46,635 bases of DNA. Source: 66-474 sp035688305 (GTDB lineage Bacteria > Pseudomonadota > Gammaproteobacteria > Xanthomonadales > Rhodanobacteraceae). Within the stretch, counting starts at the first letter, position 1. Each line of letters begins with the position of its first letter. Shown here in pieces: positions 1-6,560 of the stretch. A program made the translations under genes and the position numbers. The stretch is taken from the NCBI GenBank assembly GCA_035688305.1, contig DASSNC010000102.1, positions 1 to 46,635 on the forward strand. The letters are read 5' to 3'. The notes under the pieces are model-generated. The model was given only the letters and a program-made list of their open reading frames with translations. It was not told the DNA's origin and made no database searches.

Positions 1-71
1 ACCGCCATCCCCGCCTCGACCTGTTTGATGAATCCGATGATCTGCTCAGTCGTGAATCTGCTCTTGCGCAT
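1..71 (-). CDS. IS3-family transposase OrfA, N-terminal fragment
   Basis: The minus strand from the ATG at 69–71 encodes MRKSRFTTEQIIGFIKQVEA and continues off the left edge. The KSRF-TEQII start and the following helix are typical of the HTH_Tnp_1 domain of IS3-family OrfA proteins, which binds the element ends and helps the DDE transposase OrfB made by frameshifting. Only the first 23 or so residues are present, so activity of the element cannot be judged. Confidence 0.8.
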   Translation of the reverse strand, partial: MRKSRFTTEQIIGFIKQVEAGMA

Positions 72-138
72 GTCCGTCCTCGCTTGTTGAACGGACTTTA
101 CCTACTATCGGCTGGTACGGCTGGCGGGGAGCAGGTCA
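1..138 (-). mobile_element. Partial IS3-family insertion sequence, left-end fragment
   Basis: Reading the minus strand from 138, the sequence begins TGACCTGCTCCCC, which resembles the terminal inverted repeat of IS407-group IS3 elements (TGA...TCA ends), and 67 bases later the transposase OrfA starts. The element continues beyond the left edge of the window, so its other end, OrfB and any target-site duplication cannot be checked. The boundary at 138 is inferred from the terminal TGA motif. It lies 17 bases downstream of the stop codon of the next gene. Confidence 0.65.
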
Positions 139-155
139 CCACTGATGTGTTGAAC

Positions 156-551
156 TCATGTGCTTGCGAAGTGTGCACCAGCCAAAACGAAGGGGAGCAC
201 CAATTCAGGAATGAGGTAGCCAAGCCAGACAGCTCTTGGTTCGGGCAAACCAACCTTTGACATGGAGACCAAGCGCCCAAGGCCTGCGAGTAGAACGCCG
301 AAAGCCAGCAGATAGACAAGAAAACCTTGCTGACGGACGGTGAAGCCGGCCCACAAGCAGATGAGACCAGTTGAAAGATAAACGCCAGCCATGAATCTGT
401 GAACATTGTCCAGGCGCGGCGAGGTGACTGGTTGCCCGAGATAGAACTGCAGCGAGCCGCCGAAGATGGCGATTGCAGCGACCAAAAAGAGGCACACCTG
501 CACGATGTGCTGACTGATGCTCAATGAGGTTTCAATGGGCATAGTGGTCAT
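156..551 (-). CDS. DUF4345 family membrane protein
   Basis: A 131-residue protein starting MTTMPIETS. It has about four hydrophobic segments (near residues 13–32, 50–68, 75–95 and 105–125) and the features of DUF4345 proteins: a short R-F-A-G-x-Y segment after the first helix, a central G-L-G-R-L motif and a proline-bearing last helix (IPELVLPFVLAG). Function is unknown; it should sit in the inner membrane. The reading frame stays open further upstream to 668, but that extension is rich in Arg and Cys and unlike the family, so the ATG at 551 was preferred. It follows another small membrane-protein gene by 71 bases on the same strand and may be cotranscribed with it. Confidence 0.75.
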   Translation of the reverse strand: MTTMPIETSLSISQHIVQVCLFLVAAIAIFGGSLQFYLGQPVTSPRLDNVHRFMAGVYLSTGLICLWAGFTVRQQGFLVYLLAFGVLLAGLGRLVSMSKVGLPEPRAVWLGYLIPELVLPFVLAGAHFAST

Positions 552-622
552 CTTCAAGCGCCTCACGCCCGAGGTAACCGGCGCAATCGGCGCATCGGGT
601 TGGCGCCCGGTTGACCGAACTC

Positions 623-904
623 TTAGGACGCAACACTGCTTGCTACAGTCCCCTGCCGCCCGCGCCACGCAGCAGCAACAAGCAGCACGCCACCGATGAG
701 AACAACCACGGCACCAACGACAAGCCCTGCCTGCGCCCCGAGCGCACGCCCTGCGGTCTCACCGGCGAAGAAGCCAGAGCTTGCATGTCCGGCTAGCGGC
801 GCACCGTGGGTGTCCGCTGCAGCGAGTGCGGCCGGAAGACGAATGCAATCGGTGACACCCTTGGCAACCAAGAGTATTCCAACGATCAGTTTTACATAGC
901 GCAT
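623..904 (-). CDS. Small hypothetical membrane protein
   Basis: A 93-residue protein, not recognised as a named family. It begins MRYVKLIVGILLVAKGVTD, a hydrophobic first helix, has a hydrophilic central part with two His residues (HGAPLAGHAS), and ends with a second hydrophobic helix (about residues 58–80) and a basic tail. A strong Shine-Dalgarno GGAGG lies 8 bases before the ATG at 904, which fixes the start and supports it as a real gene. Upstream lies an exact 15-bp tandem duplication. Its place before the DUF4345 gene on the same strand suggests a two-gene unit; no function can be assigned. Confidence 0.6.
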   Translation of the reverse strand: MRYVKLIVGILLVAKGVTDCIRLPAALAAADTHGAPLAGHASSGFFAGETAGRALGAQAGLVVGAVVVLIGGVLLVAAAWRGRQGTVASSVAS

Positions 905-919
905 TAATTGAACCTCCGT

Positions 920-949
920 GGTTGAATTTGCGACGGTTGAATTTGCGAC
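920..949. repeat. 15-bp tandem duplication upstream of the small membrane gene
   Basis: The unit GGTTGAATTTGCGAC occurs twice with no spacer (920–934 and 935–949), 16 bases upstream of the start codon of the minus-strand gene at 904 and just upstream of its Shine-Dalgarno sequence. It therefore lies in the leader or promoter region of that gene. Confidence 0.9.
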
Positions 950-1270
950 CTGACGCAAAGCAGACCCCTGTTTCAGGGATGTGCAAGGCATGTTCATGCG
1001 GCCGGTGTGGCCTGTCAAATGCAGGAATCCCCAGGTAGGTCAGAGGGTTCCAAGATTGCGGTAGCAGCGTCGCCGTCCGTAAGCTGCCGCGCATATCAAC
1101 GAATCCGAGGCGCCATGTCTCGTCCCGCCAATCTGCGGTGCGCATAGGCGCACGGCGGGATCTCCCACCGAGGCCGTGAATCGGTTACCCGCTGACACTG
1201 GGCGCGGCAAACCCTGCGCGAGTTCTTGTGAAGTTCGTTGCGCGCGCCAAACCTTCAGCGAGTGCCTGGG
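950..1270. other. Intergenic stretch without recognisable genes
   Basis: This stretch lies between the 3' end of the dolP-like gene and the leader of the small membrane gene. It has a short inverted repeat (CCCTG-TTT-CAGGG at 966–978) without a T-run. Open frames here are short and show no family resemblance. No RNA gene or clear promoter was recognised. Confidence 0.6.
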
Positions 1271-1816
1271 TCAATCCGTGTATTCGAACACCGGCACCAC
1301 TTTTTGCACGCCGGCGACACGGCTGACTTGGTCGGTGACCGCTGCTGCTTCCGCGCGGCTCAGCAGGCCCATCAGGTAGACGTTGCCGTGCGCGGTGCTG
1401 ACTTTCACGCGGCCGGGATCGAAATTCGGCAGGTTCACGCCCAGCAGTGCCGTCTTGACGCTGGCTGTCAACGCGGCGTCCAGCGCATTGCGCGGTGCCG
1501 ACACCGGTGGCATCACATCGACCAGGTTCACGATCTTGCGCACGCTCTGGTAGCCGGTGACGTCGGCTTCGGCGCGGGCCTTGTCGGCCTCGGTCATGGC
1601 TTCGCCGATCAGCAGCAGCACACCGTTGTAGACGGTGGTGCCGATGTGGACGCGCCCGTGCAGCTGCGGGTCGGTATCGAGTGCATGTTGTGCGGTGATC
1701 TGGATGTTTCGATCGATCATCGCGCGGTTGAATCCGCGGCGTGGCGAAACGGTGCTGCACGCGGCCAGCGCGCACAGCAGCAGGGTGATGGCGATCAGGG
1801 GAATCGACTTGCGCAT
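1271..1816 (-). CDS. dolP: BON-domain outer-membrane lipoprotein, DolP (YraP)-like
   Basis: A 181-residue lipoprotein. The N-terminus MRKSIPLIAITLLLCALAAC is a lipoprotein signal peptide with lipobox L-A-A-C and lipidated Cys20. Two BON domains follow, about residues 38–105 and 115–180, each with the G-x-V ... G-V-x-x-V-x-N pattern. E. coli DolP is an outer-membrane lipoprotein that binds anionic phospholipid at the division site and supports BAM and cell-wall amidase activation. The context (lpoA, yraN, then this gene) matches E. coli except that diaA is missing between yraN and dolP. The ATG at 1816 is chosen because the signal peptide starts there; it lies 17 bases after the yraN stop. Confidence 0.88.
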   Translation of the reverse strand: MRKSIPLIAITLLLCALAACSTVSPRRGFNRAMIDRNIQITAQHALDTDPQLHGRVHIGTTVYNGVLLLIGEAMTEADKARAEADVTGYQSVRKIVNLVDVMPPVSAPRNALDAALTASVKTALLGVNLPNFDPGRVKVSTAHGNVYLMGLLSRAEAAAVTDQVSRVAGVQKVVPVFEYTD

Positions 1817-1833
1817 GGAGTGCCTCGAATGGG

Positions 1834-2196
1834 TCATTGAACTTCGAACGCGCCACGCTGCCAATCGCAACTTGGTGCATTCGCGATGCCGTCGAACGCT
1901 ACCACATCGAACCTGCACGGCAACCTTGCAAGCTTCGGGTGGGCCTGCAGGAATCCCTGCGCGGCGCGGGTGAGTTTCTCGCGCTTGGCCGGGCCCACGG
2001 ACGCCGCGCCACCGCCGAATTCCGCGTGGCGCCGGTAGCGCACTTCCACGAACACCAGCGTGTCACCTTCGCGCATCACCAGGTCCAGTTCACCGAAACG
2101 GGATCGCCAGTTGCGTTCGACCTGTTTCAGGCCGGCTTGTTCCAGCCGTTCCAGGGCCGCCTGCTCGAAGTGCGCGCCGGTTGCGGCTGCCGTCAT
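1834..2196 (-). CDS. yraN: UPF0102 (YraN) family nuclease-like protein
   Basis: A 120-residue protein of the UPF0102/YraN family, related to Holliday-junction resolvase-like nuclease folds. Visible signatures are GAHFEQAALERLEQAGL (YraN has G-x-x-x-E-x-x-A-x-x-x-L), then N-W-R-x-R-F-G-E-L-D-L-V and D-x-L-V-F-V-E-V-R-Y-R, which hold the conserved E...D...E-x-R residues of the nuclease-like core. The molecular role is not established. Its ATG overlaps the lpoA stop codon (ATGA at 2193–2196), so translation is probably coupled to lpoA. Confidence 0.93.
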   Translation of the reverse strand: MTAAATGAHFEQAALERLEQAGLKQVERNWRSRFGELDLVMREGDTLVFVEVRYRRHAEFGGGAASVGPAKREKLTRAAQGFLQAHPKLARLPCRFDVVAFDGIANAPSCDWQRGAFEVQ

Positions 2197-3995
2197 GGGC
2201 CGCTGGATGTTGCCGGTGCGGGGGGCACGTCTTCGAGGCCGGCCGCGACCGGCCGTGCGATGCCGCCCTGGAATTGCAGCCAGATCGGTTCACGCAGCAC
2301 TTCGCCGGAGGCATCCATGGTCAGTTGCCCGGTGGCGCCCTGCAGATAGCTGCCCGGGTGCGTGCGCAGCCAGCCGAGGTAAGGAACAAGGTCGTAGGCA
2401 TCCATGCCGAAGGCGAACAATCGCGCGGCGGGGCCACTTGCGGTCTGCAGCAACGACGCCATCGTCACCGGGTCCGGCAGCCCGGCCTGGGCGTCGTACA
2501 GCCACGGTTCGTCACAGAACTGCACGCCGTCGAGGTCGCCGTCCGCCACTGCATTCGGCGTTCCCGAATACACCATCGAGGTCGCCAGAACCGGCAGCGT
2601 CGAGCGCGCCAGCTTGAGTTGCGGCAAAAGCAGGCGTGCCTGCAGTGGCCGCAGCAGCACGACGACGCCCGTATCGGAACCCGAGCCGGCGAGCGCCGCC
2701 TGGATCTGGCTGGCGAAGTCCACGGCGCCCGGCGGCAACACGATGTCGTTGGCAATCTGGCCGCCAAGGCTGGTGAACTGGGCCTTGAAGGCATTGAAGG
2801 TGCGGGTGGCGGTGGGACTGTCTTCGCGGAACACGATTGCGGCGTGCAGGCCCTGCTGCACCATGTGCGCCGCAAGCTGGGCGCCCTCGGCTTCCGGCAG
2901 CAGCGCGAACTCGGCGCTGCCGACCGGTGCGGGCGCATCGCCCTGCGGATGATTGAGCGCCAACACCGGTACCGGCAGCGATGGCTGCGAAAACACCGAG
3001 CCGACACCCGCGCGGCCGAGCGGACCGACGACCAGCGTTGCACCATCGGTAACAGCTTGCCGATAAGCCGCCAATGCGCCATCCGGCGTTCCGCCGGTGT
3101 CGTACACGCGCACCGATGGACGCGGAAGCTGGTCGGCTGGCGCGTGGAAGTACGCCGTGAAGAAGCCGTCGCGAACCGCCGCACCGGCGACTGCGACCGG
3201 CCCGGTGGCCGGCAGCAGCAGCGCGACCCGTGCTGGCATCACGTAGCCGATGGGTGCCTGTGCGCCCGCGCCGAGCGTGCCGACTGGCTGGTTCAATTGC
3301 GGCAGCACCCGCGGCATGCCCGCGCCTGACTGCGCGAGCGCCTGCCGGACGAATGGCTTGACCGGATCATCGTCGGCGAGTGAATCAAACAGCGGTGTCA
3401 GCCGGGCCTTGCCCATCCCCGCCAGGATCGCGACGATGCGTTGCTGGTCGGTCGGCACGGCGGCGGGCGCCAACAGCGGCAGGCGCTGCACGAGCGCGCG
3501 TGCGGCGGCGAGCCGGTTGTTGCTCGACAACTGCGCGCGCGCTTCGACATCGAGTGCGTGGCGCTGCAGGTCTGCGGGTAGCGGCGAGGGCAGGTGCGCC
3601 AACCATTGCAAGGCGACCGCAGGCTGGCCGCGATGCAAGGCAACTTCCGCCGACAGCACGCGATAGCGGGCGTCGTCGTTGTGGTCGAGGCGCTGGCGAT
3701 CCACCTGTTGCAGCAGGGCCGCGGTCTGGCCGAACTGGCCCAGCGCACGATCGCTGGCCGCCGCACCGAGCAGTGCGTGATCGCGCACGGCCGGATGCGC
3801 ATTCGCCAGCGCCAGATACGCGCTGGCTGCGCCGCGGAAATCGCCTGACCGGTACAGCGATTCGGCGTGGTCAACGCCCGCCTGCGCTTGCGGTGCGAGC
3901 GGCTGCGGGCGCGGGGCAAGTGCGGCGCAGCCGCCCAGCAGCAACAGCAACGCGGAAAACATGGCGACTTGGGTGAACGACCGCATCCTCGGCAT
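2193..3995 (-). CDS. lpoA: LpoA, outer-membrane lipoprotein activator of PBP1A
   Basis: A 600-residue lipoprotein. The N-terminus MPRMRSFTQVAMFSALLLLL-GGC carries a lipobox (L-G-G-C) with Cys23 as lipid anchor. Residues about 35–270 form an alpha-helical TPR-like part (repeated A/L-rich helices with Y-R-S-G-D-F-x-x-A), and the rest is a periplasmic-binding-protein-like domain (IGYVMPARVALLLPATGPVA onward). LpoA reaches from the outer membrane through the peptidoglycan to stimulate the transpeptidase of PBP1A. The start at 3995 is preferred because GGAG lies five bases upstream; a second ATG three codons later is possible. It is divergent from rsmI, with 76 bases between starts, as in E. coli. 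Confidence 0.92.
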   Translation of the reverse strand: MPRMRSFTQVAMFSALLLLLGGCAALAPRPQPLAPQAQAGVDHAESLYRSGDFRGAASAYLALANAHPAVRDHALLGAAASDRALGQFGQTAALLQQVDRQRLDHNDDARYRVLSAEVALHRGQPAVALQWLAHLPSPLPADLQRHALDVEARAQLSSNNRLAAARALVQRLPLLAPAAVPTDQQRIVAILAGMGKARLTPLFDSLADDDPVKPFVRQALAQSGAGMPRVLPQLNQPVGTLGAGAQAPIGYVMPARVALLLPATGPVAVAGAAVRDGFFTAYFHAPADQLPRPSVRVYDTGGTPDGALAAYRQAVTDGATLVVGPLGRAGVGSVFSQPSLPVPVLALNHPQGDAPAPVGSAEFALLPEAEGAQLAAHMVQQGLHAAIVFREDSPTATRTFNAFKAQFTSLGGQIANDIVLPPGAVDFASQIQAALAGSGSDTGVVVLLRPLQARLLLPQLKLARSTLPVLATSMVYSGTPNAVADGDLDGVQFCDEPWLYDAQAGLPDPVTMASLLQTASGPAARLFAFGMDAYDLVPYLGWLRTHPGSYLQGATGQLTMDASGEVLREPIWLQFQGGIARPVAAGLEDVPPAPATSSGP

Positions 3996-4071
3996 ACATA
4001 CTCCGTCCGTGTCCGTGCACGGGCATTTCGGCGATGATAGCGGATCGAGCCAAGACGTCAGGAGTCGCCGC

Positions 4072-4938
4072 GTGAGCACGACCCAAGCCGGAACCCTGTG
4101 GATCGTCGCCACGCCTATCGGCAATCTTGGCGACCTGTCGCCACGCGCGCAGCAGGTGCTGCGCGACGCGAACGTGGTTGCCGCCGAAGACACCCGTCAC
4201 AGTCGGCCGATGCTGCAGCACTTCGGCATCGGGACGCCGCTGAGCGCGCTGCACGAACATAACGAGGACACTGCCTTGGCGCCGCTGCTCGAGCGCTTGC
4301 GCGCCGGTGATGACGTCGCGCTGATTTCCGATGCCGGCACGCCGCTGGTGAGCGATCCGGGCTTTCGCCTGGTGCGGGCCGCGCGTGCCGCCGGCATCAA
4401 GGTGTCGCCGGTGCCGGGGCCGAGCGCCGCCATCGCGGCGCTGTCGGTGGCCGGATTGCCGAGTGACCGCTTCGTGTTCGAAGGCTTCCTGCCGGCAAAA
4501 TCTTCCGCGCGACGCGCGCGCCTGCGCGAGTTGGCGGCCGAGTCGCGCAGCATGGTGGTCTACGAGTCGTCGCATCGCATCGTGGAGTGTTGCGCCGATC
4601 TGGTCGCGGCGTTCGGGGCCGAACGCGAAGCCGCGTTGTTGCGCGAACTCACCAAGTTGCACGAAACCCATCTCGGCGCCACGCTCGGTGACATCGCCGC
4701 GCGGGTCGCGGCAGATGCCGAACAACGCCTCGGCGAGTTCGTGCTGGTGATCGCCGGTTGCGGCGAGGATGCCGACGCCAAACTCGTGGAAGGCCGCCGC
4801 GTGTTCGCGCTGTTGCGCGAGGAGTTGCCGCCCGCGCGCGCCGCGAAACTCGCCGCGGCGATCAGTGGCGCGCCGCGCAAGGCGCTGTATGGACCACCTG
4901 AACGTGCGCCCCAGGACGGGGATCCCGAAAGCGCGTAG
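4072..4938 (+). CDS. rsmI: 16S rRNA 2'-O-ribose C1402 methyltransferase RsmI
   Basis: A 288-residue tetrapyrrole-methylase-fold protein that 2'-O-methylates C1402 of 16S rRNA with S-adenosylmethionine. Motifs: L-W-I-V-A-T-P-I-G-N-L-G-D-L-S near residue 10, A-A-E-D-T-R-H-S, L-I-S-D-A-G-T-P-L-V-S-D-P-G near residue 85, and P-G-P-S-A at about 115. The start is a GTG at 4072 preceded by AGGAG seven bases upstream; an upstream in-frame ATG at 3961 would extend into the divergent lpoA coding sequence and add no family sequence. It is followed 37 bases later by rnpB. Confidence 0.96.
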   Translation: MSTTQAGTLWIVATPIGNLGDLSPRAQQVLRDANVVAAEDTRHSRPMLQHFGIGTPLSALHEHNEDTALAPLLERLRAGDDVALISDAGTPLVSDPGFRLVRAARAAGIKVSPVPGPSAAIAALSVAGLPSDRFVFEGFLPAKSSARRARLRELAAESRSMVVYESSHRIVECCADLVAAFGAEREAALLRELTKLHETHLGATLGDIAARVAADAEQRLGEFVLVIAGCGEDADAKLVEGRRVFALLREELPPARAAKLAAAISGAPRKALYGPPERAPQDGDPESA

Positions 4939-4964
4939 GCGCGGTATCTGGGCCGCCGTCCCGG

Positions 4965-4970
4965 TACAAT
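4965..4970 (+). promoter_or_regulatory. Putative -10 element of rnpB
   Basis: TACAAT at 4965–4970 lies six bases before the expected 5' end of RNase P RNA. No good -35 hexamer is seen 16–18 bases upstream, so this call rests on the -10 and its position. Confidence 0.55.
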
Positions 4971-4975
4971 TGGTT

Positions 4976-5349
4976 GCGGAGTCGGCCGGACAGTCGCGTC
5001 GTTCGCAAGAACGCCGAGGAAAGTCCGGGCTCCACAGGGCAAGGTGCCAGGTAACGCCTGGGCGGCGCGAGCCGACGGACAGTGCAACAGAGAGCAGACC
5101 GCCGATGGCCGCGCGCGCTTCGTGCGCGAGCGGATCAGGCAAGGGTGAAACGGTGCGGTAAGAGCGCACCGCGAGTCGGGCAACCGACCGGCACGGCAAA
5201 CCCCACCTGGAGCAAGACCAAATAGGGGAGCAATGGCTTGGCCCGAGCCGCTCCCGGGTTGGTTGCTTGAGCATGGCGGCGACGCCATGCCTAGAGGAAT
5301 GACTGTCACGCCGCGAGGCGCACAGGACCCGGCTTACAGGCCGACTCCG
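4976..5349 (+). ncRNA. rnpB: RNase P RNA (bacterial class A)
   Basis: The catalytic RNA of RNase P, which removes 5' leaders from tRNA precursors. The 5' end GCGGAGTCGGCC pairs with GGCCGACTCCG at the 3' end (helix P1). Universally conserved blocks are visible: GAGGAAAGTCCGGGCTCC at 5016–5033, ACAGAGAGCAGACCGCC around 5088–5104, GGGTGAAACGGTGCGGTAAG around 5143–5162, and CACAGGACCCGGCTTACAGG at 5321–5340. At about 375 bases it has the usual length. It lies between rsmI and mraZ. Ends are inferred from P1 and may be off by a few bases. Confidence 0.97.
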
Positions 5350-5357
5350 TTTTTTTT
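5331..5357 (+). terminator. Intrinsic terminator of rnpB
   Basis: The 3' strand of the RNase P P1 helix (GGCCGACTCCG) is followed directly by eight T residues at 5350–5357. The long-range P1 helix plus T-run should act as a rho-independent terminator, as at other rnpB genes. Confidence 0.75.
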
Positions 5358-5899
5358 GTTTTTGCGATCGTCCATGATCGCGGCACGACCATAGAGTGAG
5401 GTAGCAGGTCGACTTTCGCTCGACATAGCACCACCTCGGCCATCCATGGCCTGACTTTTCACAAAAGCCGCTTCGGACGGAACACGCATCAGATCGCCGG
5501 GTTGCCGTGGCTGCGTCACATGGCACCACCTCGGCCATCCATGGCGTGACTTTCCACAAAAGCTGCTTCGAGCGAAGCATTCGCGCCGCACGTTGCGCGG
5601 CGGGCATCCGTCGACCGCAATCCTCGCCGTGTAGGAGGCCCGGAAGGGCCGACCGCTTGCGCATCGCAATCCGTCCAGCAGCCACTTTTCGCGTGTCCGG
5701 GCATGACTGCCGCGAAACTGACCTGGATCTGAATCCGGCATCGGGAAAATCGCGCAAAAAGCGTGCGACCGGTCTCATTCGCGCCATTCCCGGGTCAATG
5801 AATTCCTTTGCGTTCAATGACCTTGCGCAGGTAGCTCACAAGCGACCTGAAATTTGGTCAGAAATTCTCCTTTCCCATTGAAATACAAGCAAAAATTCC
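5358..5899. other. Long non-coding region upstream of the mra promoter
   Basis: About 540 bases between the rnpB terminator and the mra promoter. It contains a 53-bp direct repeat (5423–5475 and 5518–5570) and becomes AT-richer from about 5840 toward the promoter. Open frames crossing it on either strand have biased, low-complexity composition and no recognisable family. No further RNA gene was recognised. Confidence 0.6.
5423..5570. repeat. Pair of 53-bp direct repeats (95-bp period)
   Basis: Copy one is 5423–5475 and copy two 5518–5570; 49 of 53 positions agree by my alignment. Each contains the imperfect palindrome GGCCATCCATGG and, on the minus strand, a GCTTTTGTGRAAAGTC block. The period of 95 is not a multiple of three, so the copies fall in different frames and are not protein repeats. 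A related block GCTTTTGTGGAAAG recurs at about 42561–42574 before pyrG. Confidence 0.85.
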
Positions 5900-5928
5900 T
5901 TGACAGTCTCAAACCCTGCGACTAAGGT
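5900..5928 (+). promoter_or_regulatory. Sigma70-type promoter of the dcw cluster (Pmra)
   Basis: A perfect -35 hexamer TTGACA at 5900–5905 is followed after exactly 17 bases by TAAGGT at 5923–5928, which fits a -10 element. Transcription would start near 5935, giving a leader of about 40 bases before the mraZ ATG at 5974. The -10 touches the first MraZ box, as expected for autorepression. Confidence 0.75.
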
Positions 5929-5971
5929 GGGCACACGTGTGAATTTGTGGGAATACGTGGGAATCCTTGGC
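5928..5971 (+). promoter_or_regulatory. MraZ operator: TGGG boxes at 10-bp spacing
   Basis: Boxes lie at 5928 (TGGGC), 5938 (TGTGA, degenerate), 5948 (TGGGA), 5958 (TGGGA) and 5968 (TGGCT, degenerate). MraZ of E. coli binds TGGGN direct repeats separated by five bases, that is, a 10-bp period, and represses its own operon. The array overlaps the -10 and the likely start site. Confidence 0.8.
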
Positions 5972-5973
5972 TC

Positions 5974-6420
5974 ATGTTTCAGGGCGAGACCGCAATCAGT
6001 GTGGATGAAAAGGGTCGGCTGGCGATTCCCACCGCCTACCGCGAGTTGATTGCGCGCGTCTGCAACAACCACCTCGTGATTGCCTACAACCCGTTCGAGC
6101 ACGGTTGCCTGTGGGTGTTTCCGCAGCCCGAGTGGGAGCGCGTGCGCGATCAGGTGAACGCGTTGTCCACGGTCAAGCGCGTGCACCGCGACCTGCAATT
6201 GAAACTGGTCGGCGCCGCGACGCAAGTCGAACTGGATGGTGCGGCGCGCGTGTTGTTGCCGGCCAGCCAGCGCACGACATCCGGCATCGGAAAGAAAGCC
6301 GTGCTGCTCGGAATGGGCAACAAGTTCGAGCTGTGGAGCGAAGAGGCGCATCTCGCCAAGATCCAGCAGACGATCGGCGAGGAGGATGTCAGTGAGGAAA
6401 TGGCGGGATTGAGATTGTGA
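5974..6420 (+). CDS. mraZ: Transcriptional regulator MraZ
   Basis: A 148-residue protein with two SpoVT-AbrB-like MraZ domains. The first carries the D-x-x-x-R motif in ISVDEKGRLAIP (residues about 8–20), the second in VELDGAARVLLPAS (about 86–99). MraZ forms a ring-shaped oligomer that binds TGGG repeats in its own promoter and represses the dcw cluster. The start is the ATG at 5974 (MFQGETAIS), the usual family N-terminus; an in-frame GTG at 5947 falls inside the operator and is unlikely. No strong Shine-Dalgarno is visible. Confidence 0.97.
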   Translation: MFQGETAISVDEKGRLAIPTAYRELIARVCNNHLVIAYNPFEHGCLWVFPQPEWERVRDQVNALSTVKRVHRDLQLKLVGAATQVELDGAARVLLPASQRTTSGIGKKAVLLGMGNKFELWSEEAHLAKIQQTIGEEDVSEEMAGLRL

Positions 6421-6501
6421 CGCGCGCATTCGGCCAACGGCCAACGGTGCCGGGCCGGATGTCAAACGGGAACGGGTGGCGCACGCGGCGTGCGCGGATA
6501 T

Positions 6502-6537
6502 GGCGGATGCGGCGGATGCGGCGGATGCGGCGGATGC
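6502..6537 (+). repeat. Four perfect 9-bp tandem repeats before rsmH
   Basis: GGCGGATGC is repeated four times without interruption (6502–6510, 6511–6519, 6520–6528, 6529–6537). In the rsmH frame each unit holds an ATG and would encode Met-Arg-Arg. The repeat lies between mraZ and the preferred rsmH start. Confidence 0.95.
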
Positions 6538-6560
6538 GCCAGATGGACGGAACGCGAACG

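Noticed and set aside
1271..1286. CAATCCGTGT at the 3' end of the dolP-like gene as another copy of the TATCCGCG repeat
   Set aside because: Only one 10-base unit matches and the flanks show no further units; chance is likely.
5817..5871. Minus-strand frames crossing the 53-bp repeats that encode a repeated MDGRGG peptide
   Set aside because: The two repeat copies are in different frames relative to each other, and the frames run into the rnpB terminator, so the peptide repeat is a by-product of the DNA repeat.
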